Below, piece by piece: positions 1 to 10,400 of a DNA stretch of 64,000 nucleotides. Position numbers and translations under genes: made by a program. Within the stretch, counting starts at the first letter, position 1. Every line of letters begins with the position of its first letter. The notes under the pieces were generated by a model. That model saw only the letters and a list, made by a program, of their open reading frames with translations, did not search any database and was not told the origin of the DNA. Origin of the DNA: Fibrobacterota bacterium (GTDB lineage Bacteria > Fibrobacterota > Fibrobacteria > UBA11236); NCBI GenBank assembly GCA_028287465.1, contig JAQBPO010000041.1, positions 21,448 to 85,447 of the forward strand. The letters run 5' to 3'.

Positions 1-1
1 C

Positions 2-1138
2 ATGAGATATTGCGTACGATGCATCCTGCCGGACACGCGGCCCAACTTGGTTCTCGGTCCGGACGGCGTCTGCAATGCCTGCCGCAACCACGGCACCCGT
101 CCCTCCATCGATTGGAAAGCCCGCTCCGCCGCCTTCGCGAAGGTGGTGGAAACCGCCAAATCCCGATCGGAAGGGTACGATTGCCTGATCCCGGTCAGCG
201 GGGGAAAGGACAGCACCTGGCAGGTCGTAACCTGCCTGGAGCATGGGCTGAAGCCGCTCGCCGTGACCTGGAAGACCCCGGGCCGGACCTCCATCGGGGA
301 GAGCAACCTCCGGAACCTGATCTCCCTGGGCGTCGACCATATCGATTACTCCATCAGCCCCAAGGTGGAAGCGGCGTTCATGATCGAGGCGCTCCGGCGC
401 TTCGGCGATACGGCCATCCCCATGCATATGGCGCTTTTCAACATCCCCCTCAAGATCGCATCGCGGTTCCGGATCCCCCTGGTCGTATGGGGCGAGAACT
501 CCGCCTTCGAATACGGTTCGGATGGGGAGGAGAACCTGGGCTTCAAGCTGGACGCCGCCTGGCTGCGGAAGTTCGGGGTCACCCAAGGCACCACGGCTGC
601 GGATTGGGTCTCGGACCGGATCTCCGGCAAGGATCTGACGCCCTACTTCGGTCCGGGCGACAAGGAGATGCAGGAGAACGATGTCGCCGCCGTGTTCATG
701 GGATATTATTTCCCCTGGGACCCGGAAACCAGCCTTGCCGTGGCCTCGGCCCATGGCTTCCGCCCCCGTGCGGAAGGGCCGCTCACCGGCTATTACGACT
801 ATGCGGACATCGACGACCACTTCATATCCATCCATCATTGGCTGAAATGGTACAAGTTCGGCTTCACCCGCCTGTTCGACAACCTGTCCCTGGAAATCCG
901 CAACGGCCGCATGACCCGGGATAAGGCCATCGGAGAGGTGCGCCGGCTGGGAAGCCAGAAGCCGGACGCCGATATCGCGCGGTTTTGCGATTTCGCCGGC
1001 ATCGACATCGCCGAATTCCACGCCATCATCGAAAAGTTCCGGAATCCCGCCGTTTGGACGCGGACCGCCGGCGGAAGCGCGGCGGAAGCGCCCTGGATGA
1101 TCCGCGATTTCCTGGTCCCGGATTGGCCCTGGGCCTGA
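2..1138 (+). CDS. N-acetyl sugar amidotransferase, PseA/WbpG type
   Basis: Cytoplasmic enzyme of the N-acetyl sugar amidotransferase family, which converts a hydroxyl or acetamido group of a nucleotide sugar to an amidino group during synthesis of LPS or flagellin glycans. Seen: an N-terminal zinc-finger-like set of four cysteines (C4, C7, C24, C27), then the PP-loop SGGKDS at residues 66-71 that binds ATP, in a 378-residue protein, the usual family length. Family members normally take ammonia from a HisH/HisF-like pair; none is visible downstream, so it may lie to the left of the window. The ATG is at base 2, and the start MRYCVRC matches how the family begins, so the protein is probably complete although its ribosome binding site is cut off. 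First gene of the rightward glycan-modification cluster. Confidence 0.85.
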   Translation: MRYCVRCILPDTRPNLVLGPDGVCNACRNHGTRPSIDWKARSAAFAKVVETAKSRSEGYDCLIPVSGGKDSTWQVVTCLEHGLKPLAVTWKTPGRTSIGESNLRNLISLGVDHIDYSISPKVEAAFMIEALRRFGDTAIPMHMALFNIPLKIASRFRIPLVVWGENSAFEYGSDGEENLGFKLDAAWLRKFGVTQGTTAADWVSDRISGKDLTPYFGPGDKEMQENDVAAVFMGYYFPWDPETSLAVASAHGFRPRAEGPLTGYYDYADIDDHFISIHHWLKWYKFGFTRLFDNLSLEIRNGRMTRDKAIGEVRRLGSQKPDADIARFCDFAGIDIAEFHAIIEKFRNPAVWTRTAGGSAAEAPWMIRDFLVPDWPWA

Positions 1139-1249
1139 ATCGGCCCCGGAACGGGCGCCACCTACGGGCAGGCGCCGTCCCCGGTTGCCCCGCGCATGCC
1201 CGGAGTTCTACAATACAGATGCGAAATCGTTAAGGAGCAGGATAACACC

Positions 1250-1999
1250 ATGGAATACGCCAAACCTCCCAAGGACGTCTGGGAAGCCTCGTTCAAGGAA
1301 CAGATCGCCAAGGGCGCCTACAATACCTCCCCCGTGGAGTCGCTCGTCCGCACCGCGGCCTACCATATGCGGGACCGCCATCCGGACGGGGATTACTCCA
1401 AATTGCATTTCCTGGAAATGGGGTGCGGCGCCGGTCCCAACCTCAAGTGGGCGGCGGAAAAGGGAGTCAATATCAGCGGCGTGGACATCTCCACCACGGT
1501 CCTGGAGCTTTGCCGCAGGAACCTGGTGGCCGCCGGTTTCGAAAAGAAGATCGTCAAGCTGGTCGAGGCATCGGTGACGGATGTCCCTCTCCCGGACGCG
1601 TCCGTCGACGGGATATTCGAGTCCTGCGTGTTCCAGCATCTGGACAAGAAGGATCGCGTCAAGGCCTTCTCGGAGGTGCGCAGGCTCCTGAAGCCCGGCG
1701 GGGCCTTCTTCGGGAACATGCTCGATTCCCGGCACGAAGTGTACCAGATGAACAAAGACAAGACCCTCCCGAGCGATCCGGGCACCTTGCTGCTGGAACA
1801 AGGCGGCGCGAGCTTCTACCTGACCAACCAGGGCCTGACGCATTTTTACAGCCGCGAGGATCTCGACGAGCTGCTGAAGGGATTCAGCGTGATCGACCCC
1901 TCCCAGACCATCTATTACCTGCCCAAGTTCGAAGCGGCCAAGCGCGGGTACAAAGAACCCTACATGCAAAGCATGTGGACGGTCTACGCCGTTAAATAG
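1250..1999 (+). CDS. class I SAM-dependent methyltransferase
   Basis: Soluble class I methyltransferase of 249 residues. Seen: motif I FLEMGCGAGPN binds SAM, followed by the acidic end of strand 2 (GVDIS), a post-I region (DVPLPDASVDGIFESCVFQHL) and the LKPGG loop typical of Methyltransf_11/25 proteins. The acceptor is not predictable; the position between a sugar amidotransferase and an asparagine-synthase-like ligase suggests a sugar or glycan intermediate. The start was placed at 1250 because AAGGAG at 1232-1237 is well spaced from this ATG; an in-frame ATG at 1196 has no such site. It follows the amidotransferase after 111 bases and precedes the next gene by 15, so probably one transcript. 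Confidence 0.85.
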   Translation: MEYAKPPKDVWEASFKEQIAKGAYNTSPVESLVRTAAYHMRDRHPDGDYSKLHFLEMGCGAGPNLKWAAEKGVNISGVDISTTVLELCRRNLVAAGFEKKIVKLVEASVTDVPLPDASVDGIFESCVFQHLDKKDRVKAFSEVRRLLKPGGAFFGNMLDSRHEVYQMNKDKTLPSDPGTLLLEQGGASFYLTNQGLTHFYSREDLDELLKGFSVIDPSQTIYYLPKFEAAKRGYKEPYMQSMWTVYAVK

Positions 2000-2014
2000 G
2001 GGAAAGGGGATCCG

Positions 2015-3874
2015 ATGGCGAGGCTGGCGGGGCAATGGACGGATGAAGGGGGCGCCGACGGCGCGCAGGATGCCGGGAACGATCCGGTATGCCGGGCCGC
2101 CGCGGGTTATGCCGCCAGGATGGGTTGGAAGATCCGCGCCCTCGGCAAGGATAAGGTGCGCATGGCCTGCGCGGCGCCGGACCTGGCGGATTGCGACGAG
2201 GTCGGCGGGCTCCTGATCGCGATCGACGGCATGTTCTACAACGGGGAATTCCCCGCGGGCAGGCAAGGGGAAAGCGGCGTCTTCGCGGATCTCTACCGCA
2301 AGCACGGTTTCGAAGGTGCGGTGAAAAAGGTCAACGGCGATTTCAGCATCGCCCTGTACGATCCGGGAACGCGCGAACTCTGGCTGGCGCGGGATCGGCT
2401 GGGCACCCGGCCTATGTATTACGCCTTCAAAGGCGGCCGCTTCGGATTCTCCTCGCGCCCATCCTTCCTCCTCCGCATGCCCGGCGTCTCCCCCGCTCCC
2501 CGCAAGGCCTTCCTGGGCATCTACGGCGGGAGCCATTACCGTTATATCGACAACGATATCGATCGTTCCGCGTATGAGGATATCCTGCAACTCCCCTTCG
2601 GGAGCTTCCTGCGTTTCGACGGCCGGGATTGCAAGGTGGGCCGGTATTGGGACCTGGAGGAACGGCCGGATTGGGCCGAGCCGGAATCCGTCCTGGCGGA
2701 AAAATACCGGGATCTGTTCCTGGACGCGGTCCGCCTGCGCATGCGGCGCGTGGATCGCCCGGCCTTCACCCTTTCGGGCGGCATGGATTCCTCTTCGGTA
2801 TTGGCCGCCACCGTAAAGCTTTCCGGGAAAAAGCAGATCGCGTTCTCCAGCGTCTACGAGGACAAGACCTACGATGAATCCGGGGAGATAGCCTCCATGC
2901 TCCCGGGGTACGTGGACAAATGGATCCCGTTCAGCATCGGCACCCCGGACGTGTGGGCCCTGGTGGACCGGATGGTGGAGGCGCATGATGAGCCGGTCCT
3001 GACGGCAACCTGGCTGTCCCACTTCCTGCTCTCCGAAGAGGTGGCCAAGCAGGGTTACAAGACCCTGTTCGGGGGGTTGGGCGGGGACGAATTGAACGCC
3101 GGCGAGTACGAGCATTTCTTCCCGTTCTTCGCGGACCTGATGAAGGCGGGACGGACCGCGGATCTTTCCGCCGAGGTGGCGATGTGGGTGAAGTACCACG
3201 ACCATCCGATCTTCAAGAAGGATTACGGGGTGATGGAAGCCACCGTAAAGCGCACCGCCGACCTGTCCCGCCAGGGCATCTGCCTGCCGGATCGCGTGCG
3301 CCTGGAGCGTTACGCCTCGGCCATGAACAGGGACTACTTCGACCTGAAGGCTTTCCAGCCGATCATGGATCACCCTTTCCAAAGCTACCTGAAGAACCGG
3401 CTCTACCAGGACATGACCCGCGAGACAATCCCTTGTTGCCTGCGGGCCGAGGACCGCCAGACGGCCGCCTTCGGCCTGGAGAATTGCACGCCCTTCTTCG
3501 ATCACCGCCTGGTGGAGTTCATGTACCGCGTGCCCGGGGACATGAAGATCCGCAAGGGCGTGACCAAGCACCTGCTGCGGGAGGCCATGACCGGCGTGCT
3601 GCCGGAAGAGACCCGCACGCGCACCAAGAAGGTGGGCTGGAACGCCCCCGCCCACAAATGGTTCAGCGGCGCGGGGCTGGAAAGGCTCAAGGACATGGTG
3701 CACGACAAACGCTTCAAGGAGCGCGGCATCTACGACATTAAGGAAGTGACGCGCCTGCTGAACGAGCATGAGGACATCGTGGCCAACGGCAAGGCCATCG
3801 ACAACCACATGATGTTCTTCTGGCAATTGGTCAACATGGAGACCTGGCTGCGGCGGCTGGATGCCGGAGCTTAG
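2015..3874 (+). CDS. asparagine synthase-like amide ligase without glutaminase Cys
   Basis: 619-residue protein with the two-domain layout of class B asparagine synthetases. An N-terminal Ntn-hydrolase-like domain (about residues 60-215, with NGDFSIALYD and RDRLGTRPMYY) is followed by an ATP-pyrophosphatase domain with the PP-loop SGGMDSS at 254-260. Glutamine-dependent members begin Met-Cys and use that Cys for glutamine hydrolysis; this protein begins MARLAGQW and has no Cys until residue 26, outside the expected position. It is therefore either ammonia-dependent or, like beta-lactam synthetase, uses adenylation to form another amide. A purine-rich GGGGAAAGGGGA stands just upstream of the ATG. 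The context points to amide formation on a glycan precursor rather than free asparagine. Its end overlaps the next gene by 14 bases. Confidence 0.8.
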   Translation: MARLAGQWTDEGGADGAQDAGNDPVCRAAAGYAARMGWKIRALGKDKVRMACAAPDLADCDEVGGLLIAIDGMFYNGEFPAGRQGESGVFADLYRKHGFEGAVKKVNGDFSIALYDPGTRELWLARDRLGTRPMYYAFKGGRFGFSSRPSFLLRMPGVSPAPRKAFLGIYGGSHYRYIDNDIDRSAYEDILQLPFGSFLRFDGRDCKVGRYWDLEERPDWAEPESVLAEKYRDLFLDAVRLRMRRVDRPAFTLSGGMDSSSVLAATVKLSGKKQIAFSSVYEDKTYDESGEIASMLPGYVDKWIPFSIGTPDVWALVDRMVEAHDEPVLTATWLSHFLLSEEVAKQGYKTLFGGLGGDELNAGEYEHFFPFFADLMKAGRTADLSAEVAMWVKYHDHPIFKKDYGVMEATVKRTADLSRQGICLPDRVRLERYASAMNRDYFDLKAFQPIMDHPFQSYLKNRLYQDMTRETIPCCLRAEDRQTAAFGLENCTPFFDHRLVEFMYRVPGDMKIRKGVTKHLLREAMTGVLPEETRTRTKKVGWNAPAHKWFSGAGLERLKDMVHDKRFKERGIYDIKEVTRLLNEHEDIVANGKAIDNHMMFFWQLVNMETWLRRLDAGA

Positions 3875-5027
3875 CCGGGAAGATCCTTCCCGTCCGGACA
3901 TCCTGATCTTCCTGGAAGACCCAGGTGCCGCCAACTTCGTCCTCGATTTCCCCGCCGCCTTCCGCGCGCGCGGCCTCGACTGCCGCCTGGCGGCGATGGG
4001 CCCTGCCCTTGGCTTCCTCGCTGAACGCGCCGTGGATTTTCTGCCCCTCGCCGGGGCCGCGTCGGCGGTGGAGGCTTTGGAACGTCTCCGCCCCTCGCTC
4101 GTCGGCCTGGGCACGGCGGATCGGCCCGATGCCCTGAACCTGTCCCTGGCGGACCATTGCCGCGCCTCGGGCATCCCCTCGATCGGGTTGGTGGACGGAT
4201 ACGGGAACCTGGGACGGCGTTTCGGCGGCGCCTCCGGGAATCCCCTGGCGCACGCCCCGGACTGGATCCTGACGCCGGACGCGAGGTCGCGTGCCGGTTA
4301 CCTGGCCTACGGGTACGATCCCGGCCGGGTCCTGGACCTGGGCCATCCCGCGCTGGAGAAGGTGGCGTCGGAAAGGGAGCGGTTGTCCGCCCTGGATCGC
4401 CCCGCCCTCCGCTCGCGGCTGTTCCCGGCCGCGCCCGGGAACGCCCTCATCATCGTATTCACCGCGGAAGTCTCGCGGACCCCGGACCCTGCGCAATACC
4501 GGCGGGATGCCGACTATACCCTCCATGGCAGCGGTCGGTTCCAGGGGCGCACGGAAATCGTGCTGGAGGAGGTGCTCGACGCCTTGGACGCCCTCCGCGC
4601 CTCCCCGGGCGGGCCGCTCCCCTTCGTGGTCCTGCGCCTGCACCCTAAGAACGACCCTGGGGAATTCACACCCTTCCTGGGCCGCATCGGCCAGGTGAGC
4701 CGGGGCGGATCCGCCCATGAACTCGTATTCGCCGCGGACGCCGTGATCGGCATGACCACGCTGTTGCTCCTGGAGGCCGCCTATCTCGGAAAGCCGATCC
4801 TGTCGGTGGTGCCCCGGGCTTCGGAAGCGGAATGGCTGTGGACCATAGGCGAAGGGATTACCCCCTGCGCGACCACGCGGGCCGGCGTGGCCGCGGGAAC
4901 GGCGGCCTTGCTGGCCTCGGCCGCCTCGCCGGATCGGTCCCGGAAGGCCGCGCCGCTCCCCGATCCGCGCGGGGCCCTGGACCGCTATGTTGGCTTTTTT
5001 GAGGCGCTCCTCCGCGATCGCAGATAG
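3861..5027 (+). CDS. GT-B-like glycosyltransferase-fold protein
   Basis: 388-residue soluble protein that looks like a two-Rossmann GT-B fold. The N-terminal half opens with a nucleotide-binding-like strand (ILIFLEDPGAANFVLDFP). The C-terminal half carries FVVLRLHPKND and then ADAVIGMTTLLLLEAAYLGKP, the pattern at the nucleotide-sugar site of UDP-GlcNAc 2-epimerase-like and capsule-type glycosyltransferases. No close family could be named, so donor and acceptor are unknown. The start ATG lies within the end of the asparagine-synthase-like gene (14-base overlap), so translation is probably coupled. A gap of 172 bases follows. Confidence 0.6.
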   Translation: MPELSREDPSRPDILIFLEDPGAANFVLDFPAAFRARGLDCRLAAMGPALGFLAERAVDFLPLAGAASAVEALERLRPSLVGLGTADRPDALNLSLADHCRASGIPSIGLVDGYGNLGRRFGGASGNPLAHAPDWILTPDARSRAGYLAYGYDPGRVLDLGHPALEKVASERERLSALDRPALRSRLFPAAPGNALIIVFTAEVSRTPDPAQYRRDADYTLHGSGRFQGRTEIVLEEVLDALDALRASPGGPLPFVVLRLHPKNDPGEFTPFLGRIGQVSRGGSAHELVFAADAVIGMTTLLLLEAAYLGKPILSVVPRASEAEWLWTIGEGITPCATTRAGVAAGTAALLASAASPDRSRKAAPLPDPRGALDRYVGFFEALLRDRR

Positions 5028-5199
5028 AGTTGAAGCGTCGCTTCAAGTTGGGCCGGAGGTTCCGCCGGATCGCGTACGGGGCAAGCGGGACAAGGGTTCC
5101 AGACGATCCGGCCGGCCGATTCTCCCCTTGCGGGGGCCGAGCGGGCCATAGTACCATCAATGGCACGTATTGCGTCGGCCATCCCGAAGGGAGAATTCC

Positions 5200-7389
5200 A
5201 TGCGACCCTCCATCACCCTCATAAGGGTAAGGAACGACGGCGTTCCCGAAGACCCGGCAAGCCCATTCCTGCGCGGCTTCTCCGCCGAGTTCGGCTCCGG
5301 CACGCAATTCCTGGAAATGCCCTATCCCGCCTACCATAGCGCCAGGGATTTCGCCCTCGACTTCCTCGATGCGATGTCCAAGGCGCGCAATGAATGGATC
5401 TACGTCATGCCCGACCTCGCCAACCCGGACGCCCGCGCGCTGGCCGACGTGGTCGAGCGGTTGGCCGCCGCGCAGTCCCAAGGGATCGCGGGCGCGGTGA
5501 TGGCGGCCCGCATTTCCCTCCCGGACGGAAAGGAAGGCCGTTTGTTCACGGATGGATTCACCCTCGACGCCATGGAATCCGGCAAGGCCGAGCATCCCTC
5601 CCTGGGCGATCCCTCCTGGCTGCTGTCCTTCTTCGTGATGAAGGCGTCCTTCGCCCGTTCCCTGGCGGAGGAGATGGTCCGCGCGGTCGATCCCGTGCCC
5701 GCCGTCCTTTCCTTCCTCGCCGCGGAAAAGGTCACGGCCCTCCTGAAGCAGGGGTTGTTCATGCCCATCGCCGAGGGAACGCTGTCCCTGGATGCGCCCC
5801 GGATCCCCGACGCCATCGCCACGCGCGCCTTGGCCGATTTCGAAGCGAACCGTTGCGATGATTCCCTCAAGGCGCTGGATTATCTCCGCTTCGCCTGGGG
5901 CGCGAACCCGGCTCTCGATCTGCATCGCGCCGTGCTCGCCGCGAAGATGGAGCGCTATTGGCTTTCCGGGCATATGATCCGGACCTTCCTGCAGAACAAC
6001 AAAGGCAACGAGCACGGCCTCAAGCTGGCCGAAGCCCTCAAGACCCGCAAGGACCAGACCGCCACCGGGTACGCGGCCGCCGCGCCCTTGTTGGATGCCG
6101 TCGACGCCGCCGCGGAAACCGATGGCGAGAAGAGGCTCTTCGAACTCGTGCACGGCATGTACGAACAGGCCGTCATCCTGGAACTGGGCGACTTCCCCCT
6201 GCGCTCCACCGTGGCCATGGCCCTTGCCTGCCAAGGCACCGCGAAGAAGGTCGTGACCCTGTCCCCCTTCCGCGCCCGCAACGGCCGATTGGCCGAGTGC
6301 GGACGCGGCATCGATATCTGGAAGTCCGCCGTCAACCGTTATAACCTGGAACCCCATGCGGAAGCCTCGGTTTCCATGCGCGAGCGCCTGCGTTCCTGGG
6401 GCGACGCTCCCAAGCCCGATCTGGTCTACATCTCCCTCTACGACAACGATTCCTTCCGCGAAGAGATCGAGGCCGCGTTCTCCCTGCTCAAGGAAGGCGG
6501 AATCCTCATGGTCGAAGGCGCCGCCGCCGGCCGTCCCGCCGCCTGGAAATTCTGGATCGAATCGGCCGAACCGGCCCTGGCCGATAAGGGGCGGGACGGG
6601 ATGTTGTCCTGGGGACGGAAGACCCTGGCGCCCTTGGGCGGGATCAAGCCGCCCGTCACCCTGCCGGAATTGTGGCGCCGCTCCCGCCTGCCGGAACCGC
6701 TGGAACGCACCATGGTGACGTTCGAGCGCTTCCGCAACGCCTTCACCCTCGCGCGCATCGCGGATATCCGCAAGCTGCCCGGCGCCATCGTGGAATGCGG
6801 CGTCTGGAAGGGCGGATGTTCGGCGTCCATGATGCTCGCGGTCCAGGAGACCGGCAGCCGGCGGGAACTGTGGGCTTTCGATTCCTTCCAGGGCCTGCCG
6901 CGGCCCACGGAAAAGGACGGGACGCGGGCCATCCAGAAAAGCGAGGAATGGGGGGGCGGGGGCTGCGAGGCCACCGAAGAGGATTTCCGCGAGACCCTGT
7001 TCAAGATAGCCGGTCTCAAGGACGAGAACATCCATATCCGGAAAGGCTGGTTCCAGGACACCGTGCCGCCGGCCAAGCACGAGGTGGGGCCCATCAGCAT
7101 CCTGCGCCTGGACGGGGACTGGTACGATTCCGTCCTCGTCTGCCTGGAGCACCTCTATGACCAGGTGGTGCCGGGAGGGTACATCCTCATCGACGATTAC
7201 GGTTGTTGGGAAGGGGCGCGCAAGGCCACGGACGAATTCCGCGCCAAACGGGGCATCAGCAGCCCGCTCATCACCACCGATTACGACGAGCGTTATTGGA
7301 TCAAGCTGGACGAAAAGGAATCCTGGAAACCCGCCGGGACCGCGCGCGATTTCGCGATCGGGAACGGGAACGGACAAGGCGCCCGCTAG
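5200..7389 (+). CDS. three-module protein: degenerate GT2-like, degenerate methyltransferase, TylF methyltransferase
   Basis: 729-residue protein with three regions. Residues 1-200 resemble a degenerate GT2 domain (NEWIYVMPDLANPDA) and are paralogous to residues 541-740 of the next gene product. Residues about 290-480 are an MT24-type methyltransferase fold in which the usual acidic SAM contact is replaced (VVTLSPF instead of xxxIDxF) and the metal or acceptor motif is lost (VYISLYDND), so probably inactive. Residues about 500-725 are a TylF/MycF-like O-methyltransferase with AIVECGVWKGGCSASM, WAFDSFQGLP, LRLDGDWYDS and ILIDDYGCWEGA; the acidic residues expected for Mg2+-dependent methylation are intact. 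The start at 5200 is supported by AAGGGAG just upstream. The likely role is O-methylation of a sugar, with the first two modules perhaps structural. Confidence 0.8.
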   Translation: MRPSITLIRVRNDGVPEDPASPFLRGFSAEFGSGTQFLEMPYPAYHSARDFALDFLDAMSKARNEWIYVMPDLANPDARALADVVERLAAAQSQGIAGAVMAARISLPDGKEGRLFTDGFTLDAMESGKAEHPSLGDPSWLLSFFVMKASFARSLAEEMVRAVDPVPAVLSFLAAEKVTALLKQGLFMPIAEGTLSLDAPRIPDAIATRALADFEANRCDDSLKALDYLRFAWGANPALDLHRAVLAAKMERYWLSGHMIRTFLQNNKGNEHGLKLAEALKTRKDQTATGYAAAAPLLDAVDAAAETDGEKRLFELVHGMYEQAVILELGDFPLRSTVAMALACQGTAKKVVTLSPFRARNGRLAECGRGIDIWKSAVNRYNLEPHAEASVSMRERLRSWGDAPKPDLVYISLYDNDSFREEIEAAFSLLKEGGILMVEGAAAGRPAAWKFWIESAEPALADKGRDGMLSWGRKTLAPLGGIKPPVTLPELWRRSRLPEPLERTMVTFERFRNAFTLARIADIRKLPGAIVECGVWKGGCSASMMLAVQETGSRRELWAFDSFQGLPRPTEKDGTRAIQKSEEWGGGGCEATEEDFRETLFKIAGLKDENIHIRKGWFQDTVPPAKHEVGPISILRLDGDWYDSVLVCLEHLYDQVVPGGYILIDDYGCWEGARKATDEFRAKRGISSPLITTDYDERYWIKLDEKESWKPAGTARDFAIGNGNGQGAR

Positions 7390-7421
7390 GGCCCGGGAAC
7401 GCGGAAGGATCGGAAGCGCGC

Positions 7422-10400
7422 ATGGCAGGCAAGAAGGTTTTGATATTCGCTCCCTATGGGGCCTGGATGGTCCATCACCAATTGGATGCGGTGATCGGGG
7501 CGGCGCTGGCGCACCGGGGATGCGAGGTGATGGTCGTGCTTTGCGACGGTTTCCTGCAAAGCTGCCTGATCGCCGGAAAGCCCCCGAGCCCGGATTTCTG
7601 CAGGGCCTGCGCGTTCACGGGCGAGAAGGTCTTTTCGAGCATGGGCGTGAAGATCGTCCAGCTCCGGAGCCTGGCGACCGACGAGGATCGCGAAATCGCC
7701 GCCGCCTTCTCGCAATCGGCCGATCCCGCGCGCATGGGGGAAGTGCGGTATGAGCGCTATCCCCTGGGGAAATGGTGCCCCCCTTCCCTGCAGGGTTATT
7801 TCGCCACCGCCGATTTCCCCCTGGGCCAGGAGTGGGCCGTGAAGGCCATCCGGGACCAGTTCTCCAACGGCGTGCTGCTGGTCCGCACCCTGAACCGCCT
7901 GATGGATCGGTTCCGGCCGGACCAGGTGTTCTCCTACAACAGCACCCATTACTATTACCGCATCGCCTCCGAACTGGGCAAGGAGCGGGGCTTGCCGGTG
8001 CTTGTCCATGAACGCGGCCACCTCAACGACAGCTTCACCTTGCTGGACGGGGAAAGCACCAATGCCAACCAGGGGCGGTTCGAGGCCTACAAGGCCTGGG
8101 AGGACGTCCCGCTCACGGAAGCCGAATGCCTCGAGGTGCGCGACTATTTCCGGGAGCGCGAAGAAGGCAAGAACGGCTTCTCGCAATTCTATTCCTTCAA
8201 CAGCCAGGCCGAAGGCGTCCGCCGGACCCTGCGGATCCCGGAAGGGGCGCCCATCCTGGCGCTTTTCGGCTCTGGGGATCGCGAACTGGGGGCTTTCGAA
8301 ACGGTCCAGCGCAAGACCTTCTCGGGGCAGCTGGACTGGATCCGCGCGACGGCGGAGATATGCAGGAAACGCGGATGGTACCTGGTGATCCGGCACCATC
8401 CCAGCAATGTCATGAAGAACCTGGTGAATTTCCCCTTCATCACCGGGCTCGCGGAGTTGAACCGGGAAATGCCCGATTGCGTGCGCGTGGTGATGCCCCA
8501 CGAGAAACTGACCTCCTACGCCATCCTGTGGAACGCGGACGGAGCGGTGACCCATTTCAGCACCATGGGTTCCGAAACCCCCACCCGCGGCGTGGTGGGA
8601 GTCTGCGTGGGCGATTCCCTCTACCAGCCTTTGGGCGTGGAATGGGCGGGGTCGAGGGAGGATTACGAGAACGCCCTGGTGTCCAGCGTGGAAAAGACCC
8701 GGAACTTCGGGCTGGCCCACCTCCGGCGCGCCTATCGGGGGGCGCATTACGTGGTTTTCAAGCTGGGCTACAAGTTCAAGAGCTTCGGGATCCGCGATGT
8801 GTTCGCCCCTGAAATCCGGGTGACCAGCCTGGCCGAATTCGACCGCGGCAAGGATCCCATCCTGGACCGCGTCTGCGACTATGTCATGGAAGGGAAACCG
8901 CTGCTTCCCGTTCCCGGTCCCTCGGACAAGGGCCGGGACGATGGCGAGGAGCGGGCCTTCCTGGAAGGGGAATTACGGGACGTGCAAGCCAGGAGGCGGG
9001 CCGTCAAGGCCGCTTCCCGCGCGGAAGGTCCGTCCGGAGGACCCTTGCTCACCGTACTCATCGCAGGGGGCGGGGACCCATCGGGGATCCGCGGGAAAAG
9101 CCTGGCCCGCAGCCGGGAAAAATCCCTGGAGCGCATCGAAGTCGGATTCGATCCTTCCGGGGACTATGCCGGCCTGTTCGGTTCGCTGCGTACGGAAGCC
9201 GAGCGCGCGCGCGGCCGCTATCTATACATCGCCCTGCCGGGAGTGGACGTCAACGAATCGGTTTTTTCCGATTCCATCGATTTCCTGGAACGGGAAGGGA
9301 ACCGGCAGGTGCCGGGGATCTCCTGGGGAGCCTGGCTGGGAGGCCCGGACGGAAAACTTACCGGCGAGCTTTTCACCGAAGCCAGGCCATGCCAATCCTT
9401 CGAGGACGCCATCGCGGCGCTGCCCTCCATGGCGGATCCGATGGTGCAGTTCCCCTTCATCGTGATGCGGAAGGAGTTCTTCTCCGACCTCATCGGGTGG
9501 CTGGAAGCCATGGCCGGATTCGACCCGAGGCAAATCGCCGCGACGCTTTTCAACCTGATCCACGTCCCGAAGGCCGAAGGAACGTTCCACCGCATGAGCG
9601 TTCCCATGATCGCCATCTACCCTGAAGCGCCCCCGGCGCCGAACGAAACCACGGCAAAGGAGCCGGCAATGAAGATCCCGTCCGCCCATTCCCCGCATGC
9701 GACCCCTCAGGCCAAGGCCGACAAAGCGCCTGATCCGGCCATCCTGACCGTAAGCCCCGAAGAACTCAAGGCCCGGTTGGAGAAGGCGGCCACGGCATTC
9801 TCGGCCAATCCTTCGGATCTGGAAGCGGGCCTGGACTGCGCGGACCTGCTGGCCCGCTTGGGCGAGGGGGAAGGTTCCCGCCGCGTATTGCGCGCCCTGC
9901 AACAACGCCATCCCGATGAACCGCGCATCAAACCCATGCTGGACGGCGTGGATTGGAAGGCCCGGCAAGGCCTGGCGGGCGTGGTCGAATGGGGCCTGCG
10001 CGGCAGGGGTTACCAGGACCTGCGCGAAAAGCGGACCCTCGATTCCTACGCGGACGCCAAGCCCTACGTCGAATCCGTTCCCGGATGGATGCTGGACGGC
10101 CAGGAGCAATACCTCTTCGACAAGGTGAAATCGCTTCCGGACGGCGCCGTCATCCTGGAAATGGGGGCGGACCGCGGACGCTCCACCAGCGCCATGGCCC
10201 TCGCCTGCAAGGGCACGAACAAGCGCATCTTCTCCATCGATACCTTCGCGGGCAATGACGGCATCATGGGCAAGACCTATGACTTCTACCATGAATGGCA
10301 TGGCAACCTCGCGCGCCTGGGAGTCGATCAATACGTAACCGGGGTGCAGGGCTACACCTTCGACGTCCTACCCGCCTGGAACACCAAGATCGATTTCGCC

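Noticed and set aside
1208..4174. 988-residue frame on the minus strand
   Set aside because: It is antisense to three clear genes, has no recognisable domain and shows the His/Gly/Val-rich composition of a shadow frame in GC-rich DNA.
5161..5175. sigma54-like TGGCAC...TTGC before the TylF fusion gene
   Set aside because: The GG and GC pairs are 8 bases apart instead of the required 10.
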